From Candidatus Cloacimonadota bacterium (lineage in GTDB: Bacteria > Cloacimonadota > Cloacimonadia > Cloacimonadales > Cloacimonadaceae), in assembly GCA_028683635.1 (NCBI GenBank), contig JAQUHL010000047.1:1-9260 (forward strand): 9,260 nt of DNA, read 5' to 3'. The notes beneath the pieces were generated by a model that saw only the letters and a list, made by a program, of their open reading frames with translations, ran no database searches and was not told where the DNA came from. The translations under genes were made by a program, and so were the position numbers. Positions 1 to 5,698 of this stretch are shown here, piece after piece; positions within the stretch are counted from its first letter, which is position 1; every line of letters begins with the position of its first letter.

Positions 1-1256
1 CTGTTTCTCAGCACGATTTCTCCGTTGATAACGAGATCCCGCACGCTTTCGGAGCCCATGCTATACACTATCTGGGAATAGGGGTTATACAGGGGATGTG
101 CGCAGAGCTGGTTGGTGGAGAGCACCAGGATGTCTGCCGCCTTGCCTGTCTCCAGAGATCCGATTTCAGCATCCATTCCCAAGGCTTTGGCACCGTTTAT
201 GGTGATCATTTTTAGGGCATCCCGGGCTGGCAGGAAGGTGGGATCTTCGCCCAAAGCTTTGTGCAGCTTGGAGAAGGTGTCCAGTTCATCGAGCATATCG
301 AGATTGTTGTTGCTTGCCACTCCATCGGTACCAAGGCAGATATTCAAGCCCTTCTCCCAGCACTTTTTGATCGGAGCAAATCCTGAGCAGAGCTTGAGGT
401 TGCTATCCACGCAGGAAACTATCCCGCAATCATATTTACCGAGAATATCCATTTCCTCTTCATCGATCCAGACGCAATGGGCAAAGACGCTTCTGGCATT
501 GAAGAAGCCAAGATCTTCCAGATATGCAACCGGTTTTTTGCCATGGCGGGCAAGACAGCTCTGCACCTCATGTTCGGTTTCGGAGAGATGAGTATGGATT
601 ATCAAGTCATTGGCCGCAGCGATCCCGCTCACCCATTCCAGGGTATCCCGGTCGCAGGTGTAGATGGCGTGGGGACCGAGGCTGAAGGTGATAAGAGGGT
701 TTTCCTTATAATGCCGGTTCAATTGGATCGCCTGTTTGCCGATCTGATCCTTTCCGTCTGCCTTCTGGAGGGCAAATTGGAGGATGGCTTCCCCAATCAA
801 TCCTCTCATTCCTGCTTTGGTGAGGGCACTTGCAACCTGATCACAAAAGAAATACATGTCGTTGATCATCACGATCCCGTTTTTGATCATCTCGGCTGCG
901 CCAAAGAGAGTGGCATCATAGACGAACTCGGGGCTCAAAAATTGTTGTTCCAGAGGCCAGATATAGTTCTGAAGCCAGGTTTGCAGCGGCAGGTCGTCGG
1001 CTATTCCCCTGAAAAAGCTCATGGGGATATGGGTGTGGGCATTCACCAAGCCGGGCATCACGATCGCATCCCTGGCATCGATGGTATCTGCTGGCAGATA
1101 GCCGGGTTTTTCACCATCTTTACCCATGGGAAGAATATCGATGATGCGTCCCTTATGAACCGCGATGGCGTGGTCGTTGAGAAGCCTGCAGGAGGGATCC
1201 ATAGTCAAAATGGTTCCCGCTTCGATGAGCAGATCAATCTGTTTGGCTTTGTTCAT
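1..1256 (-). CDS. mtaD: MTA/SAH deaminase-family amidohydrolase, 3' end cut by the window
   Basis: A reading frame opens with ATG at 1256-1254 and stays open for 418 codons to the left edge. It is absent from simple closed-ORF lists only because its stop lies outside. The product is a metal-dependent amidohydrolase (TRZ/ATZ branch) that most likely deaminates 5'-methylthioadenosine and/or S-adenosylhomocysteine in the cytoplasm. Visible motifs: metal ligands H74 and H76 in NAHTH, H196 in GPHAIYT, metal ligand H223 and catalytic-type E226 in HTHLSE, H260 in AHCVW, and metal ligand D311 in LGTDGVASNN. SNLKL follows at 285-289. The C-terminal GSLETGKAADILVL segment is the usual return to the small beta domain, so only a few tens of residues should be missing. 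GAGGA at 1263-1267 lies 6 nt before the start and overlaps the mtnA stop, indicating translational coupling. The usual HCP before SNLKL reads SCV. Substrate preference (MTA, SAH or another adenosine derivative) cannot be settled from sequence. Confidence 0.9.
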   Translation of the reverse strand, partial: MNKAKQIDLLIEAGTILTMDPSCRLLNDHAIAVHKGRIIDILPMGKDGEKPGYLPADTIDARDAIVMPGLVNAHTHIPMSFFRGIADDLPLQTWLQNYIWPLEQQFLSPEFVYDATLFGAAEMIKNGIVMINDMYFFCDQVASALTKAGMRGLIGEAILQFALQKADGKDQIGKQAIQLNRHYKENPLITFSLGPHAIYTCDRDTLEWVSGIAAANDLIIHTHLSETEHEVQSCLARHGKKPVAYLEDLGFFNARSVFAHCVWIDEEEMDILGKYDCGIVSCVDSNLKLCSGFAPIKKCWEKGLNICLGTDGVASNNNLDMLDELDTFSKLHKALGEDPTFLPARDALKMITINGAKALGMDAEIGSLETGKAADILVLSTNQLCAHPLYNPYSQIVYSMGSESVRDLVINGEIVLRN

Positions 1257-1265
1257 ACGAAATCC

Positions 1266-2309
1266 TCAAGAATGGCTTTGATGGGTCTTTTGGGCAGCTT
1301 CCTTGGGTTTGAAGATACCGCGGTGCGTAATTATCCCGGTTATCAGACGGGCGGGAGTGATATCAAAAGCCGGGTTCAAAGCTGGTGAGCCGGGATTTGC
1401 CATTTGGATATCTCCCCAGCGTTTGATCTCATCCTCGTCCCTGATTTCGATGGGGATATCAGAGCCGTGATTACAGGTATAATCGAAGGTGGAAAGTGGC
1501 GCTGCCACATAGAAAGGGATCTTGTGTTCTTTGGCAAGGACCGCTTTTTCATAGGTACCGATCTTATTGGCAATATCGCCATTGAGACACACCCGGTCTG
1601 CTCCAACGAGCACGAGATCCACCTCGTTTTTCCAGAAGTAGAAACCACTGGCGCTATCGGTAACAATCGCATGAGGGATGCCTTCCTGCTCCAGCTCGAA
1701 GGCGGTAATCCGGGAACCCTGCAGGCGGGGACGGGTCTCGCTCACATAGACGAAGATCTTCTTTCCCTTCCGGTGTGCCATCCGGATGGCGGAAAGTGCT
1801 GTGCCCCAATCTACTGTGGCCAGGGCTCCGGCATTGCAATGGGTCAGAATCCTGGCTCCATCCGGGACTATCTCCTGACCGATGACGCCAATCCGGCGGC
1901 AGTCCTCCTCACTTTTTTGGGCGAATTCCAGAGCTGCCAGCACTGCTATCTGCCTCGCATGAACCAGATCGGGAATGAACTTCAGGGTGCTTTCATACAC
2001 GGATTGAACTCCATTGGCCAGATCAACAGCGGTGGGACGTGCGATCAGGATCTTATCTTTTGCCATGCGGAGAAAGCTGCGGAATTTTTCGTCCGGAGCC
2101 TGGGCTGCAGCCAGCGCCATGGCATAAGCACCGGCAGCACCGATGGCCGGAGCTCCTCTCACCGTCATATCTTTGATGGCAGCGATCACTGCCTCATAAT
2201 CCTCAAACGCCTTGATTTCGAAGCTATAGGGTATTTTATTCTGATCGATCATCAGCACCCGGTTTGCTTCTAACCACAAACTTTTATATTCATTTCCATT
2301 AATTAACAT
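1266..2309 (-). CDS. mtnA: S-methyl-5-thioribose-1-phosphate isomerase
   Basis: A complete protein of 347 residues, the normal length for the family. MtnA converts 5-methylthioribose-1-phosphate to the ribulose-1-phosphate form in the methionine salvage pathway; it belongs to the eIF2B-like isomerase superfamily. Signature pieces in order: TVRGAPAIG (49-57), RPTAVDL (91-97), ILTHCNAGALAT with the catalytic-type Cys158, SETRPRLQG (190-198), GADRVCLNGDIANKIGTY with the catalytic-type Asp238, and FDITPARLITGIITHRG near the C-terminus. The start is supported by GGGAG 5 nt upstream. It begins 16 nt after the mgtE stop and ends 9 nt before the amidohydrolase start. Neighbouring a probable MTA deaminase suggests MTA salvage by the deaminase branch. 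Relatives such as ribose-1,5-bisphosphate isomerase share the fold, but the motif set and length favour MtnA. Confidence 0.95.
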   Translation of the reverse strand: MLINGNEYKSLWLEANRVLMIDQNKIPYSFEIKAFEDYEAVIAAIKDMTVRGAPAIGAAGAYAMALAAAQAPDEKFRSFLRMAKDKILIARPTAVDLANGVQSVYESTLKFIPDLVHARQIAVLAALEFAQKSEEDCRRIGVIGQEIVPDGARILTHCNAGALATVDWGTALSAIRMAHRKGKKIFVYVSETRPRLQGSRITAFELEQEGIPHAIVTDSASGFYFWKNEVDLVLVGADRVCLNGDIANKIGTYEKAVLAKEHKIPFYVAAPLSTFDYTCNHGSDIPIEIRDEDEIKRWGDIQMANPGSPALNPAFDITPARLITGIITHRGIFKPKEAAQKTHQSHS

Positions 2310-2325
2310 TCATTCTCCCTGTGGT

Positions 2326-3672
2326 TTAACCCCTGATGTAAAACGCCTTTGCCAGGTTGAAATAGACAATCAGCGAAAGGGCATCAACAATCGTGGTGAT
2401 AATTGGAGCAGCCATGATGGCAGGATCTATCCTGAAGCGGTGAGCGATGATGGGAAGCGTGCAACCCACTGCCTTGGAAATTATAATCGTAAAACATAGA
2501 GCCAGCGACACCGTGAGTGCCAGCAGCGGATCCGAATTGAAGATCCAGATCCTGAGGAAATTCACTGCTGCCAGGGCAAGGCCCACTATCAAACTAACCC
2601 GGATTTCCTTGAAAACTACGGTAAAATAGTCCTTGATGGCAATTTCACCCAGGGCCATGCCTCGAATCACCAGGACTGCAGATTGGGATCCTGCATTTCC
2701 CCCGGTGTTCATCAACATGGGGATAAAGGCTGTGAGGATCACCATACCGGCCAGCATCTCCCCAAAATCCTGGATGATATATCCTGTGAAGGTGGCAGAA
2801 AGCATCAGAAACAGCAGCCAGAAAATCCTTTGCCGGGCCAGGCCAAAGACGCCGGTCTCCAGATACTCTCCCTCATTATGCGCCAGGGCTGCCATCTTCT
2901 CGATGTCTTCAGTGCTCTCATCCACCACGATGTCCAAAACGTCGTCTGCCGTGATGATTCCCAGCATTTGGTTGCTATCATTCACTACTGGAATGCTGGC
3001 AAATCCATATTTCTTGAAGGTTCTGGCCACTTCTTCCTGATCAAGATCCGGATGAACGCTGATCACATTGGGATTGATGAGAGGGGTAACCGTTGCTGTG
3101 AAACTGTTTACCACGATATCACGCAGGGAAACAACTCCTTTCAGATTTTCAGAGGCATCCAGCACATACAGATAACTAAGGGATTCAGCCTCGTCACCGT
3201 GCCTCTGGAGATATTCGAGGATTTGGCGCACTGTCATGTCGTCCTGGATAGCCATGAACTCCGTTGCCATGATTCCACCAGCGGTATCGGAATCATATTG
3301 CATCAGTTCTTTTACATCCTGCGCATCTTCCTCATCGAGGCTTTCAATCAGGTCCGTCGCCTCATCCGGATCGATGGTCTCCAAAAGATCCACCAATTCA
3401 TCAGATGCCATCTCCGAGATGATTTCCTTTTTCTGATTGATGGGAAAGAGATCAAAGAGCTCGCCTTTATCTTCCTCTTCGGCTTCTTCGATGATACTGG
3501 CCAGGACGTCGTTAGGAAGGCTGGAGAGGAGGGAAATTGCATCCCCCTGATAGTCTTCCAGAGCATCGAGGATATCTGCAGGATGGATATTGTTGAGAGC
3601 AGCTTTGATCTCTTCGGGAGAGTGTTCCTGCAAGAATTGCAATAGCTCGGCACCTTGAAGATTGTCGCTCAT
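2326..3672 (-). CDS. mgtE: MgtE-type magnesium channel
   Basis: A complete 448-residue protein of the usual MgtE length. MgtE is a homodimeric inner-membrane channel that imports Mg2+ and closes when cytoplasmic Mg2+ is high. Layout: acidic helical MgtE N domain (about 8-125), a CBS pair (about 135-190 and 197-255), a connecting helix, then about five membrane helices (about 282-445). The pore signature TGGNAGSQS is at 323-331, and Asp430 in TTIVDALSL matches the conserved last-helix aspartate that binds Mg2+ at the pore. Many acidic residues in the N and CBS domains suit Mg2+ sensing. I chose the start MSDN at 3672 because AGGAGG (3679-3684) lies 6 nt upstream; the frame extends to an ATG at 3732, but that adds 20 residues not typical of the family. 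It heads a probable minus-strand operon with mtnA. No M-box riboswitch is recognisable in the short upstream region. Confidence 0.96.
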   Translation of the reverse strand: MSDNLQGAELLQFLQEHSPEEIKAALNNIHPADILDALEDYQGDAISLLSSLPNDVLASIIEEAEEEDKGELFDLFPINQKKEIISEMASDELVDLLETIDPDEATDLIESLDEEDAQDVKELMQYDSDTAGGIMATEFMAIQDDMTVRQILEYLQRHGDEAESLSYLYVLDASENLKGVVSLRDIVVNSFTATVTPLINPNVISVHPDLDQEEVARTFKKYGFASIPVVNDSNQMLGIITADDVLDIVVDESTEDIEKMAALAHNEGEYLETGVFGLARQRIFWLLFLMLSATFTGYIIQDFGEMLAGMVILTAFIPMLMNTGGNAGSQSAVLVIRGMALGEIAIKDYFTVVFKEIRVSLIVGLALAAVNFLRIWIFNSDPLLALTVSLALCFTIIISKAVGCTLPIIAHRFRIDPAIMAAPIITTIVDALSLIVYFNLAKAFYIRG

Positions 3673-3677
3673 CTCAT

Positions 3678-3684
3678 ACCTCCT
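3678..3684 (-). promoter_or_regulatory. Ribosome binding site that sets the mgtE start
   Basis: On the minus strand this reads AGGAGGT, a near-perfect Shine-Dalgarno sequence 6 nt before the ATG at 3672. It decides between this start and the in-frame ATG at 3732, in favour of 3672. Confidence 0.85.
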
Positions 3685-3749
3685 GCAATGTAATATTTGA
3701 GGGCATCTCAGAATACCGGACAATTCTGTCAAGCAAAAGTGGCACGTAA

Positions 3750-3796
3750 GACAGGGTGGCAGAACGAAGCAGGTTATCGTATTTTGGACAGGGTGG
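3750..3796. repeat. 10-bp direct repeat in the divergent intergenic region
   Basis: GACAGGGTGG occurs at 3750-3759 and again exactly at 3787-3796, start to start 37 bp. Both copies lie between the divergent mgtE and barrel-protein genes, just upstream of the candidate promoter for the latter, so a regulator binding site is possible. The repeat is directly seen; any function is inference. Confidence 0.4.
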
Positions 3797-3802
3797 AGAA
3801 AA

Positions 3803-3830
3803 TTGTATTTGACAATGCAATGCTTATTAT
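3803..3830 (+). promoter_or_regulatory. Candidate promoter for the barrel-protein gene
   Basis: TATTAT at 3825-3830 matches the -10 consensus in five of six positions. TTGTAT at 3803-3808 is a weak -35 at 16 bp spacing; an exact TTGACA at 3809-3814 also exists but lies only 10 bp from that -10. Initiation near 3837 would leave a leader of about 38 nt before the ATG at 3875. The segment is AT-rich relative to its surroundings. This is a consensus match only. Confidence 0.35.
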
Positions 3831-3874
3831 TAATGGTGCACCGAAACTATTATTAGCCACTAAGGAGATACTTT

Positions 3875-4498
3875 ATGAAGAACATTTTGGTCACATTAGC
3901 TCTCGTCCTCACCTGCTCGATGGTCTTGGCAATTGACTTTCAGGTTTGTGGCGGAGTGGATCTGGGTACCATTGTCGATTCAGATGGATTTTTGGGTAAC
4001 GACGCACTTGTTTTTGGGGCAAAATATCAGCCTGGGTTCAACCTGTCTCTGCAAAGTCTGGTAAACAGCAATAACATCCTCTATGGAGTCGGAGCGGATT
4101 ATCAATTTGAAAGAAAGCATAAAAAGCTCCCTGAGGGGTGGACAACTTCTTTGGAATATTTGTCCTTCGTGCCTGTCTATGCCGTGTTAGGATATCGCTT
4201 TCCTGTAACCAGCGGCCCGGTACCTGAGTTCTATTGTCAGGCAGGATACAGCCTTGCCCTGATCGAGGATGCCAAAGATGAAGATATTTTTGAGACCGAG
4301 GAATATGAGTATAGTGGAGGCGGATACTATGCTTTTGGATTCGGTCTTGACTTCCAGAATTTTCTGGTACAAGCGCTGTTTCGCTACAACACGCTGAGGT
4401 ACAAGGAAACAGAATTCCAGAACGGTTTGCTTGTCGATAAACGCGAAAATGATATGACCTGCCGCCATTTCACTATCCAGCTCGGAAAACGCTTCTGA
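3875..4498 (+). CDS. Exported protein, probable outer-membrane beta-barrel, function unknown
   Basis: 207 residues. Residues 1-19 form a Sec signal peptide: Lys2, a hydrophobic core, and a cleavage-like VLA before Ile20. The mature part alternates short aromatic-rich beta-strand-like stretches (for example 68-79, 95-108, 117-130, 151-171) with polar turns. One probable surface loop (131-147) is very acidic. The chain ends in HFTIQLGKRF, with a terminal Phe as in BAM-recognised barrels, so I infer an 8- to 10-strand outer-membrane barrel. AAGGAG at 3862-3867 lies 7 nt before the ATG. It stands alone: divergent from mgtE, and closed by its own terminator at 4525-4572. Three cysteines (C25, C121, C196) remain in the mature chain, unusual for a barrel. 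I do not recognise a specific family; a periplasmic or lipid-associated beta protein is an alternative. Confidence 0.8.
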   Translation: MKNILVTLALVLTCSMVLAIDFQVCGGVDLGTIVDSDGFLGNDALVFGAKYQPGFNLSLQSLVNSNNILYGVGADYQFERKHKKLPEGWTTSLEYLSFVPVYAVLGYRFPVTSGPVPEFYCQAGYSLALIEDAKDEDIFETEEYEYSGGGYYAFGFGLDFQNFLVQALFRYNTLRYKETEFQNGLLVDKRENDMTCRHFTIQLGKRF

Positions 4499-4524
4499 AC
4501 CGCATTTTCCCATCCGGGTCGATC

Positions 4525-4572
4525 TTCGGCTGCCTGTCATTAGCTTGCGGGCAGTCGAACTGTTTTTGTTTT
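4525..4572 (+). terminator. Intrinsic terminator after the barrel-protein gene
   Basis: The arms 4525-4537 and 4547-4559 pair over 13 bp in RNA with no unpaired bases, including three G-U pairs (UUCGG.. with ..UCGAA). The loop is 9 nt. A T-rich run, TTTTTGTTTT, follows at 4563-4572. It starts 26 nt after the stop codon at 4498 and isolates this gene from the dehydrogenase-polA unit. Confidence 0.88.
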
Positions 4573-4598
4573 ATAGAACTCTGCTTACATTGAAATGA

Positions 4599-4679
4599 CA
4601 TAACCAAACGCAGTTATCCTGGTTATGAGATAGATCCCACATATATCGAGCTTTCCAGGAGGAGGATAGATAGCTATCT
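4599..4679. repeat. Inverted repeats in the leader of the dehydrogenase gene
   Basis: CATAACC at 4599-4605 and GGTTATG at 4621-4627 form a 7-bp perfect inverted repeat around a 15-nt loop. Further on, AGATAGCTATCT at 4668-4679 is a perfect 12-bp palindrome. Both lie between the upstream terminator and the start at 4729, where the promoter of this unit must be. They could be operator sites or leader hairpins, but no regulator family can be named. Confidence 0.35.
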
Positions 4680-4728
4680 CCCCCAACTTGACATAGATAT
4701 CTAAAAACATACTCTCACGAGGTGGAAA

Positions 4729-5685
4729 ATGGACAAACCCAGGATTTTGGTTACCAAGGCTATCCCCGATGCTGGGATGCAGCGTTTGCAAGAAGTATTT
4801 GATGTAAGTCTCGGCACAAAGGAAGGTTCGCTGGGGCACCGGGAACTGATTTCCCTGATCCCCGGTTTTGATGCTTTATACTGCCTGCTCACCGATAAAA
4901 TCGATTCCCGGGTCATCGAAGCTGGGAAACGTCTGAAGTGCATTTCCAACATGGCCGTGGGATTCAACAACATCGATCTGGAAGCCGCTTCTCAACGGGG
5001 GATTGCCGTGTGCAACACTCCCGGTGTGCTGACCCAGACCACGGCAGATCTCACCTGGGCTTTGCTGATGGCCACTGCCCGCCGGATTGTGGAAAGTGAT
5101 CGTTTCCTGAGGGCCGGGAAGTTCCAGGAGTGGGAACCCTTGCTGCATTTGGGACAGGACGTTTATGGTAAAACCCTGGGCATCATCGGTATGGGCAGAA
5201 TCGGCCAGGCTGTTGCCCGGCGTGCCTGGGGATTCAATATGAGGCTGATCTATTTCGATCCGCTGGCTCCAGACCTTTCCCTGCCCTTTCCTGCTGAAGC
5301 CATGAGTCTCGAGGAACTCCTCAAAGCCTCGGATTTCATCTCTATCCATACCCCGCTTACTCCCCAGACCCTGCATTTGATCGGCCCCCGGGAACTGAAT
5401 ATGATGAAGAGCAGCGCCATCCTCATCAATACTTCCCGTGGTCCCGTGATCGATGAGGAAGCTCTTACCCAAGCTTTGAAAAAGGGCGTCATCGCCGCTG
5501 CCGGCCTGGACGTCTATGAACATGAACCGGAACTTACTCCCGGTCTTAAGGACCTGGAAAATACGGTGCTGCTTGCCCACATCGGTTCAGCCAGCATCGA
5601 AACCCGCTCGGCTATGGCTGTCATGGCCGCCGAGAATGCCATTGCCATTATCAGTGGGAAACAAGCAATCTCCCGAGTGGTTTGA
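4729..5685 (+). CDS. D-2-hydroxyacid dehydrogenase (glyoxylate/hydroxypyruvate reductase-like)
   Basis: A complete 318-residue protein, the usual size of the family. It should reversibly reduce a 2-oxoacid to a D-2-hydroxyacid in the cytoplasm. The nucleotide-binding Rossmann motif GMGRIGQA is at 154-161. Asp177 in IYFDP, at the end of the second strand, favours NAD(H) over NADP(H). The catalytic triad fits Arg237 (NTSRGPVIDE), Glu266 (GLDVYEHEP) and His284 (AHIGSAS). The substrate-loop region MAVGFNNID (75-83) is typical. Closest by feel are glyoxylate/hydroxypyruvate reductases (GyaR type), with other D-2-hydroxyacid dehydrogenases possible; it has no C-terminal ACT domain, so it is not a full-length SerA. 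GAGG at 4719-4722 lies 6 nt before the start. polA follows after 13 nt on the same strand, so the two are probably co-transcribed. Confidence 0.92.
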   Translation: MDKPRILVTKAIPDAGMQRLQEVFDVSLGTKEGSLGHRELISLIPGFDALYCLLTDKIDSRVIEAGKRLKCISNMAVGFNNIDLEAASQRGIAVCNTPGVLTQTTADLTWALLMATARRIVESDRFLRAGKFQEWEPLLHLGQDVYGKTLGIIGMGRIGQAVARRAWGFNMRLIYFDPLAPDLSLPFPAEAMSLEELLKASDFISIHTPLTPQTLHLIGPRELNMMKSSAILINTSRGPVIDEEALTQALKKGVIAAAGLDVYEHEPELTPGLKDLENTVLLAHIGSASIETRSAMAVMAAENAIAIISGKQAISRVV

Positions 5686-5698
5686 AAGAGGGCACAAG

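Noticed and set aside
477..3645. Long plus-strand frames opposite the deaminase, mtnA and mgtE (303, 289 and 320 codons).
   Set aside because: They mirror the codon structure of real minus-strand genes with clear catalytic motifs, and their own products have no recognisable domain or good ribosome site.
3673..3732. Upstream in-frame ATG for mgtE at 3732.
   Set aside because: It would add 20 residues unlike MgtE N-termini, while an excellent AGGAGG lies just before the ATG at 3672.
3673..3874. M-box or other Mg2+ riboswitch before mgtE.
   Set aside because: The region is short, shared with a divergent gene, and shows none of the conserved multi-helix structure I would expect.
4688..4693. Exact TTGACA as a -35 box for the dehydrogenase gene.
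   Set aside because: No good -10 box lies at 16-18 bp, and transcription would begin near 4722, on the ribosome site itself.
4876..5580. Minus-strand frame of 234 codons opposite the dehydrogenase.
   Set aside because: Shadow of a well-supported dehydrogenase gene; the product is low in secondary-structure-like pattern and resembles no family.
5516..5698. Upstream in-frame ATG for polA at 5516, giving a 984-residue product.
   Set aside because: It lies inside the dehydrogenase gene, and the extension has no polymerase homology; the family N-terminus begins at 5699.
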